DNA of 60,000 nucleotides. Source: Tubulanus polymorphus. Taxonomy: Eukaryota; Nemertea; Palaeonemertea; Tubulaniformes; Tubulanidae. Made by a program: the position numbers and the translations under genes. Of the stretch, positions 36,438-48,653 are shown piece after piece. The notes under the pieces are model-generated. The model saw nothing but the letters and a program-made list of their open reading frames with translations, had not been told where the DNA came from and did not search any database. Every line of letters begins with the position of its first letter. Position 1 is the stretch's first letter. The stretch is from positions 19,086,485-19,146,484 of the forward strand of contig NC_134027.1 in assembly GCF_964204645.1 (NCBI RefSeq). Direction: 5' to 3'.

Positions 36438-37034
36438 TTAACCCTTTCGCTTCGTACACGCTTGCACCGCCCCATACGTAAGGTATTTTCCGAAAAATTC
36501 GATTTTTTTTCAAATTGTTTTTAACCCCGATTTTTCGCGTTTTTATCGAAGATTATGATGTTATTCAGTGAAAATCAGTAAAAAATCATACCAACAGCCT
36601 TTTCTGTAGGGGGGGGGCGTGTTGGGGGGGGGTCAGGATGGGTTAGAAATTTTTTTTTTTCAGTTCGTCCCAAGAGTCGTCTCCGCCCAGTCCGAAATCA
36701 CCCCCGTCATCTAAATCGTCATCTTCACTGTCGTCGTCGGCGTAAATCTTGCCTAAAACTTGATTAGCACTGAAAACTTTCTTTCGAGCAGCCATCTCAA
36801 TCCCGCGCAAATTACCATGTGCTCAACAGGCTGACAGCACCAACTACTGACGCATTTTCGCCATCTGTTGTTTAGAAAGCTAACTATCTTGTCTTACATG
36901 CGTTTCCATACTGTTTGCTGTGTACGCGTTCGAGTTATAAATCAATAGGTGCATGACGTTTCTACAACGTCATACGCACAGCACGTGTCACTCATATGAC
37001 GTTTCCAAAACGTCACACGTAGCAAAAGGGTTAA
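36438..37034. mobile_element. piggyBac-like element, TTAA-flanked, internally deleted
   Basis: TTAA at 36438-36441 and 37031-37034 bracket ends CCCTTTCGCTTCGTACACG and CGTAGCAAAAGGG. The TIRs match at CCCTTT.GCT.CGT. Subterminal TGACGTTT/AACGTCA words recur at the right end. It is 589 bp inside the TTAAs and carries a transposase N-terminal remnant on the - strand. Confidence 0.85.
36661..36795 (-). pseudogene. piggyBac transposase N-terminal remnant
   Basis: ATG at 36795-36793 opens MAARKKVFSANQVLGKI, then an acidic run (ADDDSEDDDLDDGGD) and DDSWDEL, after which the frame runs into a lysine-coding A tract. A short basic start and a Ser/Asp/Glu run are typical of piggyBac transposase N-termini. 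The DDD catalytic part is missing. Confidence 0.65.
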
Positions 37035-38157
37035 TATAGGCTGGCTTGTTTGAAATGACACTTAACGATTTTTGGGTTAAAAGTGACAAAATACACTTTC
37101 TGTAAGTAACTTAGACAGAACAACCTATTTTGCAAAGTAGCACAGACCGGCAGGTGACAAGAACACAAATATTTTGGAGCAATTTGTTTTTCCTTGCGAA
37201 TGCGGAATAAAATCAAATCGTATTTTAATGTATTTTGTTGATTCAAATTAAATAAGATTTGATATTTTTGTCTGAGTAAAATTTGATTCAATTTGCATTT
37301 CAAGTGCATGCTTATCGAATCAGCATATCACAGTCACCCATGATGATGGTGCCAATTTGAGAAAAGCTATTTCACCCAACCCTTGCACAAATGTCAAAGA
37401 TACATTTTCTGAGATGGAAATAAGATATCCTCCCAATAACTAAACAGTTCACAGACATCAAACTTGAACAAATTATAAGCGAACATACAATACCTAGTCG
37501 AATGAAATGCTCGCCATTTTGTTTTGGGTTCCACATTGGGTTTTCCCAATGGGCTTTCCCAATTACATCAGAAGTTCCTGGAATTTCCTGTATATCCAAC
37601 AAACAGCCAATCACATTCAATGTAGCTCAGGTAACAAGGTCAACTCAGATAAATAGAAGTGAGAAAATTTAGGGGGTTTATAAAGTGAGGGCCTGTAGGT
37701 CGAAAAGTAAATCCAGATAAGTCGCACAAAAAAGGGCAACACTTCCAGGAAGGTTTGAACTTTTATATATTTCAATTCTCATATGTGAAAACGTGCCATT
37801 ACTTAGTGCTAAAAAGCAGGGTTTTTAGGTATTTTTCAAGAATAAGCCCCCTAAAAATAACTCGATCACTATGAAATTTTTGTGGGCTTCAGAACTCATT
37901 AAGCCAAACCATGACACCAAAAATCAACACTATTGGTTACACAGCCAATGTCTGTGCCTTGTTGACACACCAGTACTCTATTCATTTTCAATGAAAACTG
38001 CTTCACCAGACCGTTTGCATAGGCAAACCTACGGTTCACCAAAAACTATCCTATTCATAATCATTAAAAAAACAGGAAGAAATACAAGAGACACTACTTT
38101 GGTTTACGTAACTGCATCTAACCCAATCAGAAAGGAGACTCTGACTCTCTGATTGGC

Positions 38158-38517
38158 CATTTATAAAAGTTAGCGGTAAAAATCCCCTAGGTAAAAATCC
38201 CCAATTCTTCGGAGTAGGTAAAAATCCCCCTCCTTTTGAGTGGAGTGTAAGTAGATACAATCTTAAGGTCAATTAATTCATATTATTGATACATATATCC
38301 AATTTATCTATACTTTACCGTGGAACACCATAAGGATATCATGAGCATACAACTATAGTATATACTATTTCAATTAAAACATACTACAAATTTGACGGAT
38401 TTTTACCTACTTCGAATATTTGGGGATTTTTACCTAGAGGATTTTACCCAGGGGATATTTACTAAGGGGATTTTTACCAAGGGGATTTTTACCTACAACC
38501 ATTTATAACTGATACTT
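38158..38517. mobile_element. Foldback element built of GGTAAAAATCCCC units
   Basis: The left arm 38175-38227 (GGTAAAAATCCCCTAGG, then AATTCTTCGGAGTAGG) is inverted at 38397-38450 with few mismatches. Two or three further GGGGATTTTTACC units extend the right side to 38494. The outer words ATTTATAA and TTATAAAT are also inverted. Non-coding. Confidence 0.75.
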
Positions 38518-39069
38518 TTGCGTTCAGATCATTGTGAAAAAAAAAACCCTGTAAATTGTATCCAAAATTCTGCTACCCAGGAATTCGAAAATGGTTATCG
38601 CTTGAGTGAAATGAATGTGAAAGGTATATAAAAGTTTTAATACGTGTACTCGTGTAATGTACCGGTAATCATTTCATATAAAGTGACTTATTAATTTAAA
38701 TCAGGGTTGGGTACTACATATATCTTCACTTCTATTCATATTCAGATATTATGTGCATGTCACTATAATAAATAAATACATACATAAATAATCAAGAGAA
38801 CAGGGCTGCCAATCTCTGAAAAGGGCTATCAATAAGAAACTGAAGCATTTTCAGTAACATTTCATAAATATGAATGAAAATGTTTCATTAATTAGTAATC
38901 AACATTAAGACCCTCAATAACATCTTTCAAATTTCTGAATGCATCAAATCAGTATTTCTCGGAATAAAAATAGTAAGAAATACTGACAATCATGAACAGT
39001 TGGCAGCTGAGAGAATAACAAAAATGGTTAGGAAAACCCTAATTTATAAAAAAACAAAAATACTGATAC

Positions 39070-39175
39070 CTGATAGATGCAATCCTTCAGCCAAACCATA
39101 CGGAGCATAGGAGAACACAAGAACCATTCCTAACTCCAATGACGGGGTTTTTCGTAAATCAGCAAACTTTAACAA
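39070..39175 (-). CDS. SLC9A8: SLC9A8 exon following the U12-type intron
   Basis: The exon starts right after the AC of TTCTGTAC. It reads LLKFADLRKTPSLELGM, then VLVFSYAPYGLAEGLHLS, ending with one base of a Gly codon and donor GTATCA. The DLRKTPSLE and YGLAEG motifs are NHE8-like. Confidence 0.94.
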
Positions 39176-39534
39176 GTACAGAAGTTAAGGATTTAGAGAT
39201 ATTAACAACAGGATGCAGATCCATAGTTGATGGATAGAATTTGACTAAAAGTCAAATTTAGTTCGATGTTATTTAGTTGAGTAGAATTCAGTTCATTTTT
39301 AACTAAAGGACAACAGTATTAAATGACCTAACTTCAAAATATGGAACTCAATCTAATCATGACTTTTCTGAAAATCTTTATGAGAGACAGCTGAAAAAAC
39401 TTGACAGTGAAAAATGTTTAAGTCATCGCAAACCGTCTTATTACAGAGAACTAGGTAGTTAACCATAAGGGTCTAAAACTGAATTTACAAACCAGATGAA
39501 ATGATCATGGAACTCTTTTTCTTTAAAAGGATAT
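39176..39534 (-). promoter_or_regulatory. Minor-class (U12) AT-AC intron: splice sites and branch point
   Basis: The intron's 5' end (39534 downwards) is ATATCCTTT, the exact U12 AT-type donor consensus. Its 3' end has TCCTTAAC at 39191-39184, the U12 branch-point consensus, about nine bases before the terminal AC (39177-39176). The 359-bp intron is the only one of the 16 host introns seen here without GT-AG ends. Confidence 0.93.
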
Positions 39535-39673
39535 CATAGCACTGATCAAACCACATGTCACACCAATTGCACTCGAGCCAAAAAACATCAATAAAAATCG
39601 ACCAACACCTTGAAAAAACAAGGCTCCTCCGCTCAAATCAGCAAATGCGGGGCTAGCAGACTCTATCACAGTA
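39535..39673 (-). CDS. SLC9A8: SLC9A8 exon ending at a U12-type 5' splice site
   Basis: Acceptor TTCTTCCTAG; 139 bases. It completes a Thr codon, reads a variable loop (TVIESASPAFADLSGG), then the helix RFLLMFFGSSAIGVTCGLIS and AM. No GT donor fits the protein alignment here: reading on gives a stop shortly after. Ending at ATG|ATATCCTTT instead restores exact length agreement with NHE8 (ISA.-LK..DLRK) when joined to 39175. Confidence 0.93.
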
Positions 39674-39959
39674 CTAGGAAGAATAAAAAAACACAAAAAA
39701 ATATTTTTCAAATGCATTTCCGACATTAACATGTTGAGATTGTCCACAATAAAATGTCAAAATGAAGCAAAATATGCAATTACATTGTACAAAATATGTT
39801 ATTTTTTAAGTATGTTTCAACCGTATGTCTCCTAACATAGCCAAAACATTCAATGATAATGATAATCACAAGAATTCGAATAATGTTTTCTGCCGAATGG
39901 TCATTATTTTCCTAAGAAAGTTGAGCGACTACTTTCTTATAAAAGAAAAAAAATCTTAC

Positions 39960-40138
39960 GTAGTTAATACAATGGAGACTGCATCGTTTAGAACACTTTC
40001 ACCAAACACCAACATGTATAATACTGGTTCGATGTCCATTGCATGAAATATTGCCAAAGTCGCAACTGGATCTACTGCAGATATCAATGAGCCAAATGCG
40101 AAACTTTCAATCAAATCCAACTGATAGGCAACTTGCGC
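39960..40138 (-). CDS. SLC9A8: SLC9A8 exon with ion-binding Asn-Asp pair
   Basis: This 179-base exon runs from acceptor TTATTTTAG to donor GTAAGA. It contains [17 protein letters not shown] and, further on, [16 protein letters not shown]. The Asp of AVDP and the Asn-Asp pair of GESVLNDA are the conserved transport-core residues of cation/proton antiporters, so the core looks functional. It ends two bases into a Thr codon. Confidence 0.96.
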
Positions 40139-41849
40139 CTAAAATAAGAATCAACTATCAGCATTCATGCAATCAGTATTTTTTTATCCTGGTTCAGTTG
40201 GAGTATTCGAAAATGTGCCAGGCAAACGTGCGTGTTTTCATATTGGAGGATGGGAAAAAGAGATCCATGGACTTTAAGATATTGTAGAACAAATAAGAAG
40301 TTTCACAGTTTAAGGCGATGCAGGTTTGGTCAAAATTGGCAAATAGGCAGACCCATTTGGCAGCAGGGTGAACAATTGCTTAAAACGTGTGAACATAGCT
40401 TTGGATTTCATTGAGCAAATCAGATGTTGCACCATTTAACACGATGAACGACTTATCACGCACCAAAGTAGCAAAACCTCAAATCAATGAACATTACAGA
40501 AACCAACAACCTTGATCGAAACTTGCCACAATCGTAGAGTATGCAACTTTGCAATTGAATGCGTTAACAAAATATGCATAATCCCAATATAAATCAAAAT
40601 ATTACATAATTTCAGCATTCTGAACATATGCAGAACCTAATGACCTTGAAAATCACCTCAGTCAAAGGAAGTGTCATGATCTACAACTTTGCTATCGTTT
40701 GTGATCACAAAATATGCATAGGTACCAATATAAACCAAAACATTTAGGCCTAATACGTTTTAACATTCAACTTCCCCTGGTGGTGATACAGGGTAATCTC
40801 AAATCCGGGTGACAAGAACAAAAACACAAATCTCCACCCGAAAGTAAATATCACCATATCAGTTATGCGCAGTGGGATCTTGAAAATCGACTAAGTCGGA
40901 AAACGTCCTCATTGTGCAGGTATTTACAACAGGAACTAATAGGATGGGTCAAATCCCATATATATTAGGGCGATAATGTTCTACGTACTTCTTGCAGTGG
41001 TTTGAATCCCATATATCAGTAAAAAATTCTTCAGACAGTTTTTGGTAGTAAGCACAAATTAGGGTTCTTTTTAGGTGTCTGTTAGGGTGTTCCGATAAAT
41101 ATGTCCACAAAGAAGGTTTTTCTGATGAGTAAAATTGTTGTCATCATCTCTATACTCGCTTTCAATTATCTAATGCATACATGTAGGGTTCAAATGACCA
41201 TCCACTCGTCAATTAAAAATTTTCATCATGTTAATTTTTATTCGAGAACATTTCAACAAAATAAGAAATTTAACAATATTCATCCAAATGGAACTTTCAT
41301 TTGTTTTTTACCGGTATTCCAATTTCTTGATACTGGATTTTCAATCACTTTTCCGTTCTCTTTGAAGATTGGTTCATGGGTTTTGTGATATAAGACAGGT
41401 AAACATACTTCTCATACAAAGTCTAATGTGCAGTGTTAGCTGTCCTGATATACGGGATTCGAACCTTCCCGTACAAGAACACGAGCTCTGACTGATATAT
41501 GGGGTTCGAATCATCCGCATGCGCAATGAGTATGTTTTTTACTTTCAAGATTCTGGAGGAGTACCCACTGCGCATGACTGATATCATGATATTACCATTC
41601 ATATCTGGAGATATGAACGAGAACTGATGAAACTACGTAAGATGAATGCTGGCTGCATCAAATCTGACCGATCCAAAAGCCTGTCTCACTCTGATATGTT
41701 AAAATAAGATCGTAATGTAATATGACAAATTATATAGAACCTCGCATAATAAACACCTACCATAACGAGTTTTTCAAAATTTTCTAGCTCATTTTCAACC
41801 TGTCTGATGTATTAAAAATTTCTTTCCATAGAATACCCATCACACATTC

Positions 41850-42352
41850 ACACATTTCAATGAAATATTGCAAACCAGTAGGAAGCTACAGGACTCAGAA
41901 GAATTCGGGCCAAAATGAACATTTTTGGGCACAAAAAAGGTCACAGGACGGCCATCTTTAGTCCGATCCCCCCAATTTTTCTCATGCCGATAGGCGCTTG
42001 ATGTAAACAGATATATACAAAAGATCAAGGTAATTGATCAAAGGGTCATGAAAGTTCACTCAAAAACAAATGACAAATGACAAAAGACAAATGAGTAAAA
42101 AGTGCTGGTTTTGGTGAACAAAAATGGCTGCCAGTTGGCCATCTTGATTCTGACCTGGCCAGTTTTTGGGCTGAAGATGTGTCTAGGGTAGATACATGTG
42201 TAAACCAAATATCAAGACATCATATTGAAGTGTCTTCCATAATCCATAAAATAACTGGATTCCGCCTACGGACGGACAGACGAACAACGGCAGAAAAGTG
42301 AAGGCAATAGCCCCGCTTGGACTAAAGTCCCAAGTGGGCTAAAACTAATTTT
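41850..42352. repeat. Dispersed repeat with GGCCATCTT modules and terminal hairpin
   Basis: Contains GGCCATCTTTAGTC, GGCTGCCAGTTGGCCATCTT and GACGGACAGACGAACAACGG, and ends with AGCCCCGCTTGG/CCAAGTGGGCT, a hairpin followed by AAAACTAAT. A hairpin followed by CTAA then T would fit a Helitron-type 3' end, but no helicase is present and the 5' end is undefined. Confidence 0.4.
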
Positions 42353-42718
42353 CACAGTAGCGCGTATGTATATACCATCCATGCCATAGTTAAAGATACC
42401 CGGGCCCAACCCAAAGAAATTAAGGTGTAAATTAAAAATCTGTAATCTGTAGTAGTATTTTCAAGGGGTTATTCGAATTAATTTTACCCTAAAAAATACG
42501 TGATGTTTTAAAATACTAGACCATTCTAAGTTATGTACGATTACAGCAACACTGCCTTAGGGCCTACTGTTCATACCATTAATAGTTGGCTGAATACAGA
42601 GTTGATATGGAAATCGGCATATCCAAATGAATTTCAATTAATTTCACCAGCTAGTGGTTTATTAAGTTATACAGCACCAGGTTAGGCAATGTGTAGTGTA
42701 ATTTTCATTCAGGCTTAC

Positions 42719-42820
42719 CTTGCCAAGAAGGAAAACACCTCCACCAACCACCAAGGCAGAAATTATTGTCCCAAACACAGCAAATACCAAAATTGAACCA
42801 ATATTCTGGAAAAAGTTTCC
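42719..42820 (-). CDS. SLC9A8: SLC9A8 exon (GNFFQNIGSI helix)
   Basis: Thirty-four codons lie between acceptor CTCTTTTCAG and donor GTAAGC: GNFFQNIGSILVFAVFGT, then IISALVVGGGVFLLGK. This is near-collinear with the NHE8 stretch GNFFQNIGSITLFAVFGT. Phase 0 both ends. A 9 kb intron separates it from the preceding exon. Confidence 0.95.
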
Positions 42821-45800
42821 CTGAAAAGAGCATTTGCAAGAGTTTAATTATTAGAGATAGGCCTAATATATAATAGCAAAATAGAAAAGAAGAATTAAAG
42901 GCAGGCTTAGATCAACTTGCAACTGCTTGCAACATGACAGGATTGGTTGCAACTAGTCACATTGACTGCCATGCAACAGATGTGGTACTAGATCAGAGAA
43001 AGTAAATTTAGCTAGTATGAGACACAATGCAACTAGGATTGCTGATGGACACTGAATGCTTATTGATAGGTCATTCAGATAGCACACAGAGAATGCTATC
43101 ACAAGGCTGAACTAAGCCCGCAAAGTACATAAACAATCTTTTATCAACCAGCGGCGAGAATTAATGTAAGAAAAGAGAAAATCTGTTTGACGTCCAGAAT
43201 AACTTTGAAAATGCTTCACTGGCATAAATCACAAGATAATGTAAAAGTAAGATCTAAACTGGGATGAATCAATACTCAATAAAATATTGACAACAATTTC
43301 AGATGGCAAACATTTGATATACTGGTATATGAAACAGTTCATTGTAGATGAAACAGCTGCAAAAGACAAGAGGGTACTTTATTATCATCATACGTACTTA
43401 TAATATCAGTATTCCAATCTAAATTGGAACTAGGAAATGAGAAAATATTGCTGCTACAATTCCCAACATCACTAGATCTAAATCTACTTCCGGACACATA
43501 CTTCTTGACCTTTGAGGGGCATGCGCGGATCCAAGGCCATTCAGTGACTACAGCACATTTATTGTTATCATGCCACTAAATCTGCCTTCACATTCAATTT
43601 GCTTGTGCCTTTTTTAGAGTTTTGGCGAAATTTGCCCTTTTTCGATTAAATCTACAGAGCAACAATAATGTCTCCTTTAGAAAAGTGCCCTTTTGAGTAA
43701 GGGAAAATGCCTTAAATTGTCTTTTTTGATTTTGGGCAATTTATTTTCATTCACATTTTGCTTTAGTCCTAGTACAGAAATGCATTATGGCGCACAAATT
43801 GTGTGCCCTATTATTTACTTTTTTCCCGAAACAAAAATTTTGCAAGGGCATATGAAAACTACCACACATGCTGCATGTGCAATAGTCTAAGGGGATAAAT
43901 TTCAATCGTGTTATCTCAGATAATTGTATCGATGGAATGGGGCCCAGGATCCAGTTTCACGGTCTTATATATGAGTTACAACTTTACTCAGATTTAACCC
44001 ATTGAAAATGAACTGATTTCAACTTACAAATATAGCTGCCAAGCAGCGATGACGGGTTTTCTGCAAAGCCATTCAGAATGATGGGAATTGTAGTAAATTG
44101 AAATATCGATACATAGAATAAAATGCATTGACAGATTCGAACCTAATATGCTGTGTAAACGTCAAATATGATTCAGCTTTGAAACCGAACATACGCGGAC
44201 GTACAATCACAAATATTAATTTATTTGACCAGGCATTTATTTTGGCATCATGATACTGTATTATCACCATCCTTAAAAATGGATCTGTCCTATTAAGAAC
44301 TCATCTTAAGCACCTGCTGAGTCGATAGATTGAGTGAATTTACAGATAAGAAAGTACTATGATTTAGAATAGATTTAAGAAGTTAATGTTTTTATTGAAA
44401 TATTTGAATAAATACATATATTGTAGTGTAGATTCAATCATTGAATTATGAATTGATCTGGTCTGGGTTTCCGGCTGATGTTGATTTTGGCTTTTATAGA
44501 TTACAAATTCTATAGTGATAAACAATTGATACCTGCAACATGTGTGTAAATCAAACCTATTCCACTAGTTGCGTGTGTTTCCTAATAAACAGGAGAGTCA
44601 CTCTTGATCCGAGTTATTAGAAAAATAATGTTCATTTAGTTATAGAAATTCATTGCCTTTTTGGAAATTCTGTAATAATATTTGTTCTGTCCTAATTTTT
44701 ATTACTGTATGAACCAATGATATGCTTTGTAAATTTGATGTAATAAAATAAATTTAAATTTGAATTAAATTTGAACATGAGAATCAAGCATAACTTCTGT
44801 TTTTTCAACTTGTCTTTTGTTAACAGTTCCAGAGTTTCAATTACAATCAAATCCAAATTGGCTAAAAAGGACATAGGACTAAATGAAATGAACCGTTAGT
44901 TACTGCAAACCTATTCCAGTGTTATGTCGATCATGTTGAATCACTTTCCTTGAGTTGAAAGAATCAGATCTTCTATGGTGCAACATCGGTCGAAGAGAGA
45001 TATCTTGGTGTTGACTGTCCTTGACCATCTAACTTCATGCGTTTGACATGGAATCAGCATCATACCCATTTGAACTGCAAAATATTCATACATGAAAACC
45101 TACAGTACATGTATACAGTAATCAAACTTTCACCGATGTTGGATATTTGAATGAACGTTGGGCTTCTTTCAGTATTCTAAAGCAGGAAATAATAAGCCCA
45201 ATAAATAGGCCCTATTCCCATTGGAACAATTGCATAATGCGTACAGTAGCACTTATCAGTCAAGTATGGAGAAATCGGTATACCAAACCTACGAACAGCA
45301 AAATGTACAGGCCTACAATGATTTCTGGTATACAAGCCGTGACCACATGAACGTTTTGGTTTGACTATTAATGTCAGTAGGTCAGAGAAAGCCTGGCCAA
45401 ATTTAATCACATGGCTCAAATCAATTAGCCTTTCTGCGTGTGAATACTTCACTGTATTGTTTTAAAAATAGGCCTATCGAGTGAATTAGTACAAAGACTG
45501 AATTAGACTTTAGGCTAGTCCTGACCAAATCCTATCCATGTTATAATTGCACCAGTTATAGTAACATCACTGTAGGGCCGAAGAGAGGGAAAAAGTTCTG
45601 TTTGTAGTACATAGGCATGGTAGGCTTGTCGTACTCACTTAATACTTAAAATGCTGTTGTTACCTGAACGTGACTGGTCGGTGATTTCTACAGGTTAGCC
45701 GTATGTGAGTATGCGAGTTGACGCTCAGCCTTGCAATATTGGGATTCGAAACCAAACGAAAAAAAATCCAGTTGTAGTCCAGTGATTTACCCACCACGGT

Positions 45801-46592
45801 GCCACAGAACGTAACTGCAGGGTGGATGAAATTTGATTTACAAATAGCCTAGCCTCACCTAACCCAAACTCTATTCTTTCACGCATGCTTGTTGCAGATT
45901 ATAGGAACTCACGTACCGCGTTTTTAGGGAACTCACGTACGGTTAACCTATGGATATCACCGTACAGTCACGTACGCGTAACAACTTCGTACTTAAAAAA
46001 TGGTATTGGCTACTATATGATAGGCCTATAAACAAATAAATACCGGTGGCGGTAGGCTTTCTTAGCTTCCACACTTCACAACCGAACCAACTGACCAACC
46101 AGTATATTTATTCCCAGTACGCACCAACCGGCACAGGCCTAACACTGTTTGTCAACTGTGTGTACCGTAGTAGGATATCGATAATCACCTGATACTTTTC
46201 TGTCGTTTGTTTTCTCTCTGAGACGAACGTAATTCTAATAGCCCTCAGCGACTCAACGACCTTGATTTAAACTTGATCAATTCAAAATCTGTTTATTGAC
46301 GCTTTTGGTTACATGAACTGATCAGCAATATACTTAAATGAAATAACCGGAATAACAAGAAATCAAAAATATTAAAGAGGTAACAAACAAATTCCCGTAA
46401 ACCTATCAGACACGCGAACGCCGGACTCGTAAACTCTTGGACTCGGACCCGCTGAGCAATAAATTCATAAAATTGACTTTGAAATTGATTGTGGAGAAGA
46501 GAGGGAATTTTTCGATAGCTCTTCCTCATAAAGAAGAGAGAAATTTCTGAAAGAAAACACAACATGGCTACTAATTGAACGGAGCCAAATTT

Positions 46593-46822
46593 CCGATGTT
46601 TACGGCTCGACAGTGCCTTTATAACGTGGATTTATCAACATTCCCATGCAGTATCTGGAGATTGAAGTGAGCTGAAGGATATCATGCGGATTGTATCGGC
46701 GACAGCGGTAAGGTAAGGAAGCCTTTACACTTTTAACAAAAACTGTGTGGAAAAGGGAAAAAAAAATAATAATAATCACGCGAATTTCAATAGGGTTTTC
46801 TGTGAAGAAACAGAAAACCCTA
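46593..46822. repeat. Dispersed repeat related to 5220-5400, ending in a hairpin
   Basis: GATGTTTACGGCTCGACAGT, then GTGAGCTGAAGGATATCATG and ATTGTATCGGCGACAGCGG, parallel 5220-5340. It ends with TAGGGTTTTCTGT and ACAGAAAACCCTA as a 13-bp-arm hairpin (46791-46822). Confidence 0.65.
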
Positions 46823-47155
46823 ATTAACTCAATCTCACAACTATGGATTCAGGGTAGCAACTTCTGGCATCGATATTAAAGCAATTACCTACCGGAAATG
46901 ACTTCGTCGAAAACCTGTGGCTAAGAATTCAAGATGTTGATGGTCAAGGCAACCAATCCATTTCAACTGGTACAAGGATTGATTTATTGTATTTTTGATT
47001 GTTCTGATCTTTTAAGTTTTAACTAAGAAAATAAATTGTTTCTCCCTTAGTATATAGATGTTATTCTTTTAGATTCCTTTTTTTAGGTAGCTTAACTGAA
47101 CCTGCTGACAAGTAATCCCTGTAATCCAAATAAAACAGTTATCCGTGGCAACTAG

Positions 47156-47263
47156 ATGAATAAAGAAGTCTGATGATGGGGGTAAGTCGACAGCCAAAAT
47201 GTTGTGGTTTCATTTTAACGCATTTTATCGTATAGAACTATATCGTGGGACTTCTTCATTCAT
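47156..47263. repeat. 15-bp-arm inverted repeat enclosing CTGATGA ... AAAATGTTG
   Basis: ATGAATAAAGAAGTC (47156-47170) pairs with GACTTCTTCATTCAT (47249-47263) at 14 of 15 positions. The left arm is followed by TGATGA, then GGGGG..CAGCC and AAAATGTTG. The order resembles 3' ends of Penelope-like elements, but pairing for a ribozyme is incomplete. Confidence 0.5.
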
Positions 47264-48071
47264 GTCTTATTTACTTGTCATCAGAGGTTCAAATCTCTTT
47301 AGGAAGAATATTGGAATTCATTGACGAGGTAGAGATTCACACTGTGTTGTGAATGAATAATAGATCCAAGTGCCACAATCAGAAAACCGAAAAGTTAAAA
47401 TATGAAAATGTTGAAATTTATTTTTAAATTCGAATTTTTGGTTTACCTCTTAGAACCGAAAATTCGGATTTTAAGATATATTTTAACATTTTCTTATTTT
47501 AACTTTTGGGCTATGGTGGCATTTGGATCTAGTGGAATTCAAAGATCGGACTGTTACCGGGTATTTGCGGGAAAAACAATTTTTATCGTGAATATACCGT
47601 AATAAATCGTCAACTGAACGTCATTACCAACGATTGAAAAGTCCTGTCAATTTCCCTTATAAATCATCTAAACCAACGGTTTTTAACGTTTTTTCAAGAA
47701 ACATCTAATTCCGCAGAAATCGGAAATACGACGGGATAACTCCAGCTGCTGGTGATTTTCCCTTTTTCGCGGAATATTTTTTTAGTGTACTCACTGACTG
47801 TGTCACCTTTGTTTTTGATACATGGTTCCCATAGTTAAATGAATTCAAAGTTCCTTGGTTTTTCCAAAGTATTTCATGGGTGATTTTTCAATTTTACCAA
47901 TTGGAAATAAACACATATCGTCATGCTACAGTCAACATTTTAGTGGTGACTGGTGAATCGCTGAAGAAAGATACCCTAGGCAAATGCAATATGTGAAATG
48001 TAATGAATTTCCCAACTAATTCCCTGATTTGAGGAAAAATTTTTCAAATTCCCAAATATTTCCAAACTTGA

Positions 48072-48576
48072 ATTTTGTAAACTCCGCAGTTAGGCTGAAT
48101 TTGAACATATATCCAACTCTCTTAGAAAATTGGCTTACCCTGATCACATTTTGAAAATCGCTATTTCTAAGGCTAAACGTACTTTCTTCAATTCTAAACC
48201 TCCAGAAAATAAAAAACACATTTTAGAGTTCATTGTAGTTCCGTATGTACCTGTTTTGGAAAAGTTTCGTCACTCTCTCCCTTTATTGGATAAACAAATC
48301 ATTTTCACGTATGAAAACAAAATTAGTAAGACTTTGGTTAAAAACAATCAATCTAAACCTTTGGACTGCGGAGTTTACAAAATTCCTTGTTTTGGCTGTG
48401 ATAAAATTTACTTTGGAGAAACTAGTCGTGATTTAAAAACTCGAATTTCGGAACACAAAAAGGATATAATAAATCAAAAACCGGCTAGTGGCATAGCCAA
48501 TCACGTTTGGAACACTGGTTCCAAGCATAATTCCCTTCTTTCTAAGTATATTACTTCATGCCTTGCCAAACACTAA
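48072..48576 (+). pseudogene. Penelope-like element: end of RT and GIY-YIG endonuclease
   Basis: The frame 48130-48576 reads HILKIAISKAKRTFFNS and FIVVPYVPVLEKF, then the endonuclease: CGVYKIPCFGC (residues 80-90 of the open frame), KIYFGETSRDLKTRISEHK (92-110) and IANHVW. The paired Cys, the Tyr-Phe-Gly and the Arg and His that follow fit the Cys/His-containing GIY-YIG domain of Penelope-like retroelements. About 20 further residues upstream (from 48072) are in another frame. The rest of the RT is missing, so the copy is 5'-truncated. Confidence 0.85.
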
Positions 48577-48653
48577 TTATTAACTCACTCACCAATTTAC
48601 TCAATTAACCTGTCCTCCTCTGTATATATACCCCCGTTTTTAATCTTAATCTC

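Noticed and set aside
38051-38272. A Gly/Pro/Phe/Leu-rich small protein on the - strand
   Set aside because: It is a translation of the GGGGATTTTTACC foldback units.
48016-48219. A 67-residue protein on the - strand
   Set aside because: Shadow of the Penelope-like coding fragment on the opposite strand.
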